This document shows positions 1-8,721 of a stretch of DNA of 64,000 bases, one piece after another. This DNA comes from an uncultured Glaciecola sp. GTDB taxonomy: Bacteria; Pseudomonadota; Gammaproteobacteria; Enterobacterales; Alteromonadaceae. Made by a program: the position numbers and the translations under genes. The notes beneath the pieces are model-generated. The model saw nothing but the letters and a program-made list of their open reading frames with translations, was not told where the DNA came from and did not search any database. Every line of letters starts with the position of its first letter. Within the stretch, counting starts at the first letter, position 1. The stretch spans positions 372,001-436,000 of the forward strand of contig NZ_CALJHY010000007.1 of the NCBI RefSeq assembly GCF_937770335.1, read 5' to 3'.

Positions 1-825
1 CAAACGAAAGTGTTAGGTGACCCCTACCGAATTACTCAAATCATGAATAATCTGCTGTCAAATTCTATCAAGTTTACGCCATCAGGTTCTATCACCGTTG
101 AATATGATTTGACTGTTCTAAATGAAAATATTCTTTTAAGTGTAGTTGTGACTGACACTGGAATTGGTATTAGCGCCGATGCACTACCTCACCTTTTCGA
201 TTCATTTTCTCAAGCAGACATGTCAACAACAAGAAATTTTGGCGGCACTGGTCTCGGTCTAGCTATCACCCAGCATCTTTGTAAAATAATGGGGGGAGAC
301 ATAAAGGTTAAGAGTAAATTAGGAGAGGGCTCGGTCTTTCAATTCTCAGTTATGCTTGCCACTCTATCGCCAGCAGCAACAGAGGAAGAAACGCCTAGTA
401 ACAAACAGTCTATCCCCAACTTTGCAAACATGAAAGTGCTTTTGGTTGAAGACAATGACATTAACCAAGAGGTGATGTTTGCAATATTGAAAGGTCTAAA
501 AATCAATGTGGATGTGGTGAATAATGGACTTGAGGCGATTGCAAAACTCATTAATTCCCAGTCTGTAAAATTCGACCTTATACTCATGGATTGTCAGATG
601 CCTGAAATGGACGGCTACGAGGCAACTCGACGCATACGAGCCGGCGAAGCGGGTGAAGTGTTTAGTCAAATTCCTATTTCTGCACTCACAGCTAACAACA
701 TGAAAGATGAACGACAAAAGTGCCTTGCCGTGGGCATGAATGAATACCTCACTAAACCAATAGACATAAAGGCCCTGAAGTTAATGTTGGCAAAGTACCA
801 GCCAACATTAACTAGTCCTAATTGA
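1..825 (+). CDS. hybrid sensor histidine kinase, C-terminal part (5' end outside window)
   Basis: The reading frame is already open at base 1, so only the C-terminal 274 or so residues are visible. First comes a HATPase domain with an N box (NNLLSNSIKF), a G1 box (DTGIGI) and a G2 box (GGTGLGLAI). After a short linker there is a CheY-like receiver: acidic pair in LVEDND, phospho-acceptor Asp in LILMDCQMPEMDGYEA, and the conserved Lys in YLTKPI. This is the arrangement of hybrid kinases of the BarA/RpfC type that autophosphorylate on His and pass the phosphate to their own receiver. No Hpt domain follows the receiver, so an external Hpt protein or regulator is expected. The sensor region and the HisKA domain lie upstream of the window, so the signal cannot be guessed. 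Confidence 0.93.
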   Translation, partial: QTKVLGDPYRITQIMNNLLSNSIKFTPSGSITVEYDLTVLNENILLSVVVTDTGIGISADALPHLFDSFSQADMSTTRNFGGTGLGLAITQHLCKIMGGDIKVKSKLGEGSVFQFSVMLATLSPAATEEETPSNKQSIPNFANMKVLLVEDNDINQEVMFAILKGLKINVDVVNNGLEAIAKLINSQSVKFDLILMDCQMPEMDGYEATRRIRAGEAGEVFSQIPISALTANNMKDERQKCLAVGMNEYLTKPIDIKALKLMLAKYQPTLTSPN

Positions 826-1020
826 AATAACCTGCGGAAGTCCTCTTTGATTCAGCTTAGCGATTTTAATTCAAACCCGTCCGTACTGTCGATGCTGTAA
901 TAAACTCAATTTAGTTTATCCAGATCATGACAGTAGTTCCATCTGCCCTGATACAAGTTCAATCTCCTATTCGTTATTAAGTATTGAGAGTGCAAACCTC
1001 ACCTGACTGGTCCGTTATTT

Positions 1021-1779
1021 TTAGATCGCTGTGGAGCCACCATCGATAGGCAGTGCGACCCCTGTGGTAAAACCAGCCATGTCTGAACATAAATATAATA
1101 CTGCTGCAGCAACTTCTTCAGGCAGCCCAATACGTCCAACAGGGTGAAGTTTTTTGACATATTGTTCTTTTTGAGGATCATTCTGTGTTGCGCGTTTGTA
1201 CATATCTGTATCAATAACTGCGGGGCATACAGCATTAACGCGCAGGCCTTTTTTACCGTATTCGACTGCAGCTGATTTAGTTAACCCAATTACCGCATGC
1301 TTGCTGGCACTATAAATGCTCATTTTTGGAGCTGCACCCAAACCAGCAATAGACGCGGTATTGACAATAACCGAAGTCGGTTGTTGAAGCATTGCGGGAA
1401 TTTGATATTTCATACAACGCCAAACTCCTTTTACGTTTACGTCCATTATCTTGTCGTAAATAGCCTCCTCGCCATCAGCTAATTTACTTTGTTCAATTTC
1501 AATACCGGCGTTATTAAAAGCAATATCTAGTTTTCCATAGGTTTCTAGTGTTCGGTTAACGAGTACTCGTACATCTTGATCTTTCGTTACGTCGCATGCA
1601 AAAAATTCAGCGATGCCGCCTGCTCGAATGATTATAGAAGCCGTTTCTTCACCATCGGCTTGACTTATATCTGCCACTACGACACTAGCACCTTGTTGGG
1701 CGAATGCTAGGGCGGTTGCTCTGCCAATGCCGTTGCCTGCACCCGTAATCAAAACCACTTTATTCTTAAAATTATTCAA
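1021..1779 (-). CDS. SDR-family NAD(P)-dependent oxidoreductase
   Basis: A 252-residue classical short-chain dehydrogenase, the normal family length. The cofactor motif TGAGNGIG lies at about residues 13-20, the NNAG structural motif near 90, and the catalytic Ser and YSASK Tyr/Lys near 143-160. The C-terminal GGSTAI tail is typical of glucose-1-dehydrogenase-like or 3-oxoacyl-reductase-like members. An Asp (VVVADISQ) after the second beta strand suggests NAD(H) preference (inference). The start is a TTG preceded by GGGG; an upstream ATG in the same area runs straight into a stop. It is divergent from the S8 protease gene, with a 218 bp gap that includes a weak inverted repeat (AATAGG/CCTATT, about 1890-1909). 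The substrate cannot be assigned. Confidence 0.9.
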   Translation of the reverse strand: MNNFKNKVVLITGAGNGIGRATALAFAQQGASVVVADISQADGEETASIIIRAGGIAEFFACDVTKDQDVRVLVNRTLETYGKLDIAFNNAGIEIEQSKLADGEEAIYDKIMDVNVKGVWRCMKYQIPAMLQQPTSVIVNTASIAGLGAAPKMSIYSASKHAVIGLTKSAAVEYGKKGLRVNAVCPAVIDTDMYKRATQNDPQKEQYVKKLHPVGRIGLPEEVAAAVLYLCSDMAGFTTGVALPIDGGSTAI

Positions 1780-1997
1780 AGCTTTACCCCATCGATATGT
1801 CGAGCAGCAACCATAGGTTTTTTCATCAAACTGTGGAAATGTTTTATTTTCATGGGAGTGTATTAGTCTGATTAATTAGTAATAAGTCGAATAGGTGTAA
1901 CCCCCTATTTCTTCTGCAAAGATTAGTGGCTAACCTGACAATGACTTAAATTTTAAGTGTGTCTATTTAATTGTAGCCACACCGACAGGTAAACATA

Positions 1998-4499
1998 ATG
2001 AAAATAATAAAAAAACACAGTATAAAAGTAGGTTTTAGTCTTTTGGCGCTGAGCTGCTCGTCTATACTGGCTGCCAAGACCCTTGATCCTAATTTGGTTA
2101 ATACTATGCAATCTGCGGTTCCAGGCGCATTGCATGAAGTCATCATCAGTTTTGATGGTAAAAACGCAATTAGTAACGCGCAGCTAGACGCGATTTCAGC
2201 GGTGGGAATTAACACCGCAATTAGCATGCAAAGTCTACCCATAGTGGGTGCATTAGCCACCACCGAACAAATCAATGCCATTTACAGCCGCACCGACGTG
2301 GTATCGGTATGGGAAAATGCGCAGCTTAGTTATGAAAATTTTGATGCCACGGCTTTAACCGGGGTGCAGCAGCTACGCAAAGATAAATCCATGCGTTCAG
2401 GTGGTATTCCTTTCACTGGTCGTAACATAGGTGTAGTGATCAATGACTCAGGTATCGATGGAAACCACGGTGACTTAAAATTCCCACAACATGTGGTGCA
2501 AAACGTCGCAGCACAAACTAATTTACGTAGTTTTTCTGATGTGGCACCAATTACCTATATGGAAAACGTAGCAAATACAGATATAGGGGGTGGACACGGC
2601 ACGCACGTGGCTGGAACTGTTGGCGGCAATGGCGCGATGAGCGGAGGGCGTCACGCTGGCGCAGCACCAGGTGCAGACCTTATTGGCTATGGTTCGGGTG
2701 CAGGATTATTTATACTCGACTCAATTGGTGGCTTTGATTACGCTAAAACTAATCAAGGTACCTATAATATTCGAGTTATATCAAACTCCTTTGGAAGTAC
2801 GTCGGATATTGGTAATGATTTTAACCCTGATGATCCAACCAACATTGCGACTAAAGCGTTAAGTGATGCAGGGATCATAGTGGTGTTTTCGGCCGGTAAC
2901 TCTGGTCGAAGTGGTGAACATACTATGACTGGTAATTTTAAGAAAGCCCCTTGGGTTGTCGCTGTGGGTGCTGGCACCAAAGACGGAAACTTAATCGACT
3001 TTAGCTCACGCGGTTTGCGTAACCACGGCGGTGATTTCACTCTAGATGGTGATGAATTCACGTGGGTTGACCAACCTACAATTGTCGCACCTGGCGTGTC
3101 TATCGTATCAGCTCGTGCTAGTACGTCTAGTCTTCAAGGATTAAGCGCACAAAACGACCTTGCCTTATCTCCGGCAGAGCTGCCTTATTACACACATTTA
3201 CAAGGCACTTCGATGGCTGCACCGCACATTGCGGGTATTGTCGCCTTAATGCTAGAAGCCAATCCGTCTCTCCAATGGCGTGGCGTTAAGAAAATTCTTC
3301 AGGACACCGCAACCAATATGCCAGGCCATGAGGCATGGGAAGTTGGTGCCGGTTACGTGAATGCCCATGCTGCGGTTAAAGCAGCTGCAGACATGGCTGA
3401 ATTTAACATGACTGATTATGCTGATGTAGCAAAAGTAAATCGTGAATTTAACGCCACTGCAAACGTGGTATTAAGTAGTGATGTTAAAGAGCAATTAAAC
3501 TACTTAACAGCCGGAGATAACAGCATTGAATTTGACGTCGCACCTGATGTATCCATCGTTGTTGCTCAAGCGTGGATGGATGAAAATGTCGGCGGAATAA
3601 TTGGTGGAACGGTTGCCAATACGCTAGCAATTTTACTCACCGACCCTGATGGAAACACTTATCGTTCAGGCGCCGGCACGCCATTGTTGGGTAGTTATGT
3701 CGGTGTTACCGCACCTGGCATGGTTGGCACTTGGACAGCAAAAGTCGCTGGTTTGTTAGACAGTAGCTCAAGCAGCTTCAATGGAGTGGCAGCACCAACA
3801 ACGGATCCTGTAGAAGTTAATGTTAAGCAGTACGGCATTAAAAGTTACACTAACTTATCAGATGTTCAAGGTCACCCTGGACAAAAATGGGTAGAGTACG
3901 CGGTTGCCCTTGAACTTATGGATGGCAAATCTGAAGGCTTTATGCCGAACGACCGAGTCACTCGTATCGAATTAGCTGACGCGCTAACCTTAGCAGGTAC
4001 TTTACGTCAGTCAATTATGGGAGATAGCCAACAGTTTAATGATGTACACCCTAAGTTATCTGGAGCAGCTAATGCTGCAACACAACCAGGTGGTAGCTTA
4101 AAAGATCGTTTCTTTACTCAAGAAGCCCTACTACCTTTAGATAGTGATGGAGAATTTGACGCTCATAGCTTAGTAAATCGTGGCGATTTGGCGTACAGTC
4201 TAGTGCAGTCTCTAGGTTTACAAACTGAGGCTCAAGCATTCGATAATAGCAGTGCGGTACAAGCATGGGTCTTTGATGAACAAGTCGATGTTGCAGATAG
4301 TGACTCCATCCCTGAAGAACTTCGTGGATATGTTCAATTAGCCCTCGACTTAGGCATATTGCGGGTCAATGTGAGTTTAGAGCAAGGAGAACTTGATTTG
4401 GAGCCGCGAATCATTGCTACATTCTTAGCTGACAATACGTTAACGCGCGCACAATTAGCCATGAGCTTAGTGCAGTTACACGGACAAATAGACAAGTAA
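1998..4499 (+). CDS. secreted subtilisin-like (S8) serine protease with SLH-like C-terminal repeats
   Basis: An 833-residue exported protease. A signal peptide (about residues 1-25, cut near ILAAK) is followed by an inhibitor-I9-like propeptide. The S8 domain then has the catalytic Asp in NDSGIDGNHG (about 150), His in GGHGTHVAGT (about 199), oxyanion Asn in SAGNSG, and Ser in GTSMAAPH (about 404). Residues about 480-600 form a beta-rich domain resembling a pre-peptidase C-terminal or P-like domain. The last 210 residues hold two or three units that look like S-layer-homology repeats (LSDVQGH..WVEYAVALELMDG, then FNDVHP, then VQLALDLGIL..LTRAQLA). SLH units normally hold proteins to the cell wall of Gram-positives or to the envelope of some Gram-negatives, so surface anchoring is an inference. 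It is monocistronic, with its own terminator. Likely role: extracellular protein degradation. Confidence 0.92.
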   Translation: MKIIKKHSIKVGFSLLALSCSSILAAKTLDPNLVNTMQSAVPGALHEVIISFDGKNAISNAQLDAISAVGINTAISMQSLPIVGALATTEQINAIYSRTDVVSVWENAQLSYENFDATALTGVQQLRKDKSMRSGGIPFTGRNIGVVINDSGIDGNHGDLKFPQHVVQNVAAQTNLRSFSDVAPITYMENVANTDIGGGHGTHVAGTVGGNGAMSGGRHAGAAPGADLIGYGSGAGLFILDSIGGFDYAKTNQGTYNIRVISNSFGSTSDIGNDFNPDDPTNIATKALSDAGIIVVFSAGNSGRSGEHTMTGNFKKAPWVVAVGAGTKDGNLIDFSSRGLRNHGGDFTLDGDEFTWVDQPTIVAPGVSIVSARASTSSLQGLSAQNDLALSPAELPYYTHLQGTSMAAPHIAGIVALMLEANPSLQWRGVKKILQDTATNMPGHEAWEVGAGYVNAHAAVKAAADMAEFNMTDYADVAKVNREFNATANVVLSSDVKEQLNYLTAGDNSIEFDVAPDVSIVVAQAWMDENVGGIIGGTVANTLAILLTDPDGNTYRSGAGTPLLGSYVGVTAPGMVGTWTAKVAGLLDSSSSSFNGVAAPTTDPVEVNVKQYGIKSYTNLSDVQGHPGQKWVEYAVALELMDGKSEGFMPNDRVTRIELADALTLAGTLRQSIMGDSQQFNDVHPKLSGAANAATQPGGSLKDRFFTQEALLPLDSDGEFDAHSLVNRGDLAYSLVQSLGLQTEAQAFDNSSAVQAWVFDEQVDVADSDSIPEELRGYVQLALDLGILRVNVSLEQGELDLEPRIIATFLADNTLTRAQLAMSLVQLHGQIDK

Positions 4500-4516
4500 G
4501 TCATTCGTAAGTTATC

Positions 4517-4541
4517 AAAGGCGCCGTTGGCGCCTTTTTTT
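4517..4541 (+). terminator. intrinsic terminator of the S8 protease gene
   Basis: A perfect 9-bp stem AAAGGCGCC / GGCGCCTTT with a GTT loop and a T tract, 17 bases after the protease stop codon. Confidence 0.93.
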
Positions 4542-4696
4542 ATAAACTAAAAGTAGTTACGTTAATTAACTTTTGGGTAAACACTGTAAGTTTTTAAAAA
4601 TCAACATTATTCACCTTCGCTTCTATAGCTAGCTTAACCCCAATTGACACTCTATGCCTTAGACAGAGATCTCCATAGTTACCTCTTTTTTTGTCC

Positions 4697-6283
4697 CTAC
4701 AAATAATTGCCATCACCATCAATAGCATTAAGGCGCAAGGTATCAGGATTTGTGTCACTAGCATCTGGGATCCATTGACTCAAACATTCTCGGTCTTCAA
4801 CACAAGGGTCGGTTAATACGCCAAGAAAAGCTAACAATTCTTCGACTTGAGTATCGGTTAAACTAATATCTTCAATGCTAGTAATGCCATCAGCTCTATT
4901 CATCACAATTTTGTCAATCGCGTGCTGTGTGTTAGTAACCATATCAACCGCTTGAATGTTTGGGCTTAATTGAGATATGTCATAATTGTTTAACTCCTCT
5001 TGAGGATTTAAATGAGTCCGTACCGCTTGTTCTAGTGTCACGGCCCCTCCGGCATGACCCCAGGGGCCAGTCGAAGAGACATTAAGTAGAGAAGGTGTTC
5101 TGAATGCATACTTATCTTTTTCATCCCTTGTTTCACGGAATCGGCCAAAATCCTCAGTGCCAAAGTCACCATCACCTTTACCCCGGCCTATTTGAATCAT
5201 ACCGATAACATGAAAACTCTCATCCGTAAAAAAATCGCCTGAATGACAAGAGCTGCAATCTGCTCCACCATCTTGACGAGAGCTAAAGAATAATTTTGCA
5301 CCGCGCTTAGCAATATCACTTAATGCAGAATTATCACCTTGAACATATTTTTTCCAAGGAGTTTCGACAAATACTTGAGAACGTTCATATTCACCAATTG
5401 CACTAGCAATGTTGGCATAGGTAATTAAATCTTCTGCTGTGCCATCCGGTTCAGAAAAGCCGTTTTTAAACTCCGCTAGCCAGCTATTCACTATTAACAT
5501 TCCACCTAAGGGATCTCCATAATCACCTAAGCGCTGTTCTAAACTTTGTCTAACTGCGGCATTATCTATACCATCAAAATTACCGAAGTTTTTCATCTCT
5601 TCTTTAGACGTGACCGGAAATCGAGCTTGCGCAGCTACCAAATTTGAACCAGCATCAGTATCAATTGCACCAAATGGAACATCCGGCGTACGAATTCCCA
5701 ATCCATCATCGCCTCCTACATTGGGCGTTTTCCCTAAGCTTTCGACTCGACCATCATGAAACATAAAACTATCCCATAAACCGATATTGAAGGTTGTTGG
5801 AGAATTTCTAGGTACCGTAGGACCGCCATCAAAATGCTCGCCATTGACGCTATGAAATCGGCCAAGTCCTAACAAATCCACCACTTCTGCATCAACACCA
5901 ATCGGTAAAGACATGTCGTCCCCTCCTCCTAGCATAGGATGATGGCAAGTAACGCAGGCGGAATCCAGATCGCCACCTAAGCTTTTAGTAAAGAAGAGTT
6001 TCATACCTAATTGTGCTTTTGGTGTATCGATATGTGGTAGAGATCTTCCTGCACTCGGATCACCAGTCAAGTTCTGTGCAAGAATAATTGACCGGATATC
6101 AGCATCTATGCTCGTATGGGCTTGGTTAATAGGCGCTATTAATAGTGTATCTTCTGAAGATTTATCATTACAGCCAACTAAAAACAGAGATAAGGCCATA
6201 AAGAGGACGCTCTTTTTCAACGAGAACGTTTTTAATAAGGGGGAATTTGTAAACTGAAATTGAGTTGGATAATTCGAATTCAT
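4697..6283 (-). CDS. di-heme cytochrome c peroxidase family lipoprotein (CcpA/MauG superfamily)
   Basis: A 528-residue protein with two CxxCH heme c motifs: CVTCHH (C110-H114) and CSSCHS (about 343-347). This is the arrangement of bacterial di-heme cytochrome c peroxidases and MauG-like enzymes. The N-terminus has a hydrophobic segment ending in the lipobox LVGC (Cys38), so it should be a lipid-anchored periplasmic protein. The stretch before the hydrophobic core is long for a lipoprotein, and an internal Met (residue 29) could be the real start. It is larger than classical CcpA (about 330 residues), closer to MauG-like proteins of unknown substrate. It stands alone. A perfect 18-bp palindrome sits 36 bp upstream of the start and may be its operator. 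Peroxide reduction is the default family role; oxidation of a protein partner is also possible. Confidence 0.88.
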   Translation of the reverse strand: MNSNYPTQFQFTNSPLLKTFSLKKSVLFMALSLFLVGCNDKSSEDTLLIAPINQAHTSIDADIRSIILAQNLTGDPSAGRSLPHIDTPKAQLGMKLFFTKSLGGDLDSACVTCHHPMLGGGDDMSLPIGVDAEVVDLLGLGRFHSVNGEHFDGGPTVPRNSPTTFNIGLWDSFMFHDGRVESLGKTPNVGGDDGLGIRTPDVPFGAIDTDAGSNLVAAQARFPVTSKEEMKNFGNFDGIDNAAVRQSLEQRLGDYGDPLGGMLIVNSWLAEFKNGFSEPDGTAEDLITYANIASAIGEYERSQVFVETPWKKYVQGDNSALSDIAKRGAKLFFSSRQDGGADCSSCHSGDFFTDESFHVIGMIQIGRGKGDGDFGTEDFGRFRETRDEKDKYAFRTPSLLNVSSTGPWGHAGGAVTLEQAVRTHLNPQEELNNYDISQLSPNIQAVDMVTNTQHAIDKIVMNRADGITSIEDISLTDTQVEELLAFLGVLTDPCVEDRECLSQWIPDASDTNPDTLRLNAIDGDGNYL

Positions 6284-6318
6284 AATATATTGTGACCTTA
6301 AGGAAATTCCTACAGACT

Positions 6319-6336
6319 TAATTAAACGTTTAATTA
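6319..6336. promoter_or_regulatory. perfect 18-bp palindrome, LacI-type operator candidate
   Basis: TAATTAAACGTTTAATTA reads identically on both strands. A palindrome with a central CG (AAACGTTT core) is the form recognised by LacI/GalR-family repressors. It lies 36 bp upstream of the di-heme peroxidase start codon, where an operator would be expected. No LacI-family gene is present in the window. Confidence 0.5.
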
Positions 6337-6749
6337 TGCTGCTTATAATAAAGAGAACAGTGGCACGCTCGATTAACTACCACTGGATTTTTACCCAACA
6401 ATGAGTAAAGTCTGCGCAATTAAGCTTCATATCGATTTCTTCTTAAGGTATGAGATAACAAACCGGCTTAATACAATATCGCACAAAAAAACACCATAAC
6501 ATTATTAGGGTATTCAATGTACGTTTTTTAATCGATTATAATTTAATAATGTTGATGGGTTGTTAATGTTGATGTGTTCGATATAATTATATTGACAGGA
6601 TTTTCATAATATTGGATGCCTAAACGCAAACTGCCAGAGAGTCTAAGGGCAGCTATTAACGGGAAGGTAATGCGGATTCAACTTCTCTTCTTTCGAATCT
6701 CTTCATGTTAGCGCTCTCTTGTATTCACACAATCAAGCGCTTGGTTCAA
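6337..6749. other. non-coding stretch upstream of the peroxidase gene
   Basis: About 410 bases without a credible gene. It holds a 6-bp hairpin (CAGTGG 6358-6363 with CCACTG 6380-6385), AT-rich DNA with a short GTTGATG direct repeat near 6550-6575, and a 10-bp palindrome CAAGCGCTTG near 6733 just past the end of the next gene. No promoter or RNA could be assigned with confidence. Confidence 0.5.
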
Positions 6750-7202
6750 CTATTGTTTCATCATTATTTCACGCATATGATATTCACCCGTTAATGTTCT
6801 CACTTCCGGGTACTTTGCTGAAATTTCGTTAGACGTTTGTTCATCAGACTCGCTCCACTTCTTCATAAAGGCGTCATATTTATCTTTGTTAGGTTCCATG
6901 TCAGAGCCGCTGGCCATGGTTACCACCAAAAGCATATTAAAATCACCACTCATCGGCAGATCACTTCCATAGATCTTCCAATCTTTGATAAAGCCAAGTT
7001 CTTTTTGAATTTTAACGGCTTTGACCCAGCTCTGACTAAGACCAGCTAGATATATATCTCCCATATTAGGGTCAACTTTAACTGTCGTTATTACCATCAC
7101 TTCTTTGCCTACATCATAGTCCTCGTATATTTCCAGCCTGTCTTTTGCAACTGTTAGTGAACTAAATACTATGCAAACTATTGTGATTATTATTCGTTTC
7201 AT
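6750..7202 (-). CDS. small secreted protein of unknown function
   Basis: 150 residues with a clear Sec signal peptide (MKRIIITIVCIVFSSLTVAK, cleavage about residue 19). The mature part is acidic and Lys-rich, with WVKAVKIQKELGFIKDWKIY and a central hydrophobic strand (NMLLVVTM). It resembles the single-domain alpha/beta-barrel (EthD/ABM-like) proteins of the periplasm, but no family can be named from sequence alone. An AAAAAGGAAAAT ribosome site precedes ATG. A perfect 12-bp inverted repeat lies 25-53 bases upstream and could control it by repressor binding or as a 5'-UTR hairpin. It has no operon partner. Confidence 0.75.
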   Translation of the reverse strand: MKRIIITIVCIVFSSLTVAKDRLEIYEDYDVGKEVMVITTVKVDPNMGDIYLAGLSQSWVKAVKIQKELGFIKDWKIYGSDLPMSGDFNMLLVVTMASGSDMEPNKDKYDAFMKKWSESDEQTSNEISAKYPEVRTLTGEYHMREIMMKQ

Positions 7203-7226
7203 TTTATTTTCCTTTTTATTAATGAA

Positions 7227-7255
7227 TTAAATCGTTCGTTTTTCGAACGATTTAA
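7227..7255. promoter_or_regulatory. perfect 12-bp inverted repeat upstream of the small secreted protein
   Basis: Arms TTAAATCGTTCG (7227-7238) and CGAACGATTTAA (7244-7255) are separated by TTTTT. The 29-bp element sits 25 bp upstream of the start codon of the gene at 6750-7202. The spacing would suit a dimeric repressor operator (for example TetR-like), or a stable hairpin if transcribed. There is no long U tract after the stem on the gene's strand, so a terminator is less likely. Confidence 0.6.
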
Positions 7256-7400
7256 TTATAGTAAGGAATTAAAAATAATCAAATATTCCTGTAGTCTGGT
7301 CTTTTAGTGCGTACTTTTAAGAGGATGTGTTTTCAGACGAGCGTGTTTACTGTTAAACATAAACTTATTTAGGTCTAACAATAAAAATTAAAAAATGATA

Positions 7401-8480
7401 TCAATCTGCAAATGTAAAATGATTTATTTTGTTGTTCTTTGAAGCATATCTTGCTTTGTCAGCCTTAGCTCTCAATTCAAATTGAGTATCACCATTGTCA
7501 GGATAGATCGCGACACCAATGCTAAGGTTAATTTTTATCTCGTGGTCTTTGTATGGAACGCGTGCGTCAAATGCGGCTATTAGACGTTTACATATCACGT
7601 CACAGGCTAGTTTTGAGACTGGATAATACAAAATAACTAAAAATTCGTCACCACTCTGACGGCTAGCGATATCAGTATCTCTAATTAATTCTTTTATTCG
7701 TTTGGCTACTTCTTTTAATGCATAGTCACCCGCATCGCGGCCAAGGGCTTCATTAATTAATCCAAACCCATCTATGTCTATATGCAGGACAGCCGCTTTA
7801 AATTCATAACGTTTTGCCATGTTTAATGTTAATGCAAGTTGCTCTTGTGCTAGTCGAGGGGAACTGAGCCCGGTTAGATCATCGTAATTTGCCAAGTACT
7901 CAAGCTGTTTGCTGTGCGCGTCTATTTCAGCTAATGATTCATTTAATGTGGTTTGCAACTCTATAAGTGATACGCCAATCAACGCAAAACTTACCAACAC
8001 CGCTCCAATAGAATAAATAAATACGTTTATAAAAGTTGGACTATCACTTTGGATTGCAGCAATAAGGTCATTGTTAAGAAATGATACCGCACCCACTACA
8101 GAGATGAGCATTAGCGCACTATAAATAAAAGAAACCTTAAGGTTGTGCAAAACGGCAAGTAGTAAACTAGATGATATTAATAAGGCGAACACACCAATGG
8201 ATAGACCATATTCGTAGGTACCAATGAGTATTAAAAATGATGAAAACATAATCACTAAAACAGTATCTATGATTGTTTTATGTTTAGAGGGAGCAAAATA
8301 CATTGCGCCTGCCACTGTTATAAAAACAAAGTGAACAAGGTGAATATTGTTGAAGCCATAGTGAATCCAGTTGCCTATGCTAAAAGGCACCCCAACGGCA
8401 CATATCGTGATTACTATAAGCGCTAATCTTGACGAAATACGGTGATGTAATTTTTTTTCTTTGTTTTGGGAGTCGTTCAC
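7401..8480 (-). CDS. membrane-bound GGDEF diguanylate cyclase
   Basis: 359 residues. The N-terminal half carries about six hydrophobic segments (residues about 17-180), then a short coiled linker (ELQTTLNESLAEIDAHSKQL) and a GGDEF domain. The active-site loop reads SGDEF instead of GGDEF, a substitution seen in some active cyclases. The inhibitory RxxD I-site is present five residues before it (RDTD), so product inhibition by c-di-GMP is expected. Other GGDEF landmarks are present: DIDGFGLINEALGRDAGD and the C-terminal SIGVAIYP. The expected function is c-di-GMP synthesis at the inner membrane in response to an unknown signal sensed by the membrane region. Confidence 0.88.
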   Translation of the reverse strand: MNDSQNKEKKLHHRISSRLALIVITICAVGVPFSIGNWIHYGFNNIHLVHFVFITVAGAMYFAPSKHKTIIDTVLVIMFSSFLILIGTYEYGLSIGVFALLISSSLLLAVLHNLKVSFIYSALMLISVVGAVSFLNNDLIAAIQSDSPTFINVFIYSIGAVLVSFALIGVSLIELQTTLNESLAEIDAHSKQLEYLANYDDLTGLSSPRLAQEQLALTLNMAKRYEFKAAVLHIDIDGFGLINEALGRDAGDYALKEVAKRIKELIRDTDIASRQSGDEFLVILYYPVSKLACDVICKRLIAAFDARVPYKDHEIKINLSIGVAIYPDNGDTQFELRAKADKARYASKNNKINHFTFAD

Positions 8481-8721
8481 ATTGTTTACCTAGCGCGATG
8501 TTTACTATCGCAGATTAAGCCGGCACTCCCTGCGCGTTACTACTTTGCGTGAAGATACTACTGTTCTGGCACAAATGCAAAATTGATAGTAAGTCTGTGT
8601 TTTATTTTAATAAAATACCAAATTTTTAGATATAATATCCATCAATAACTCGATTAATAGTGAATATCGTTAGATACTAGCTAAAAACTTCATTTTTACT
8701 ATTTGAGAATACAAAAAACTG

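Noticed and set aside
900-919. ATAAACT / AGTTTAT hairpin after the histidine kinase gene as terminator
   Set aside because: A-T-rich 7-bp stem with no T tract; not supportable.
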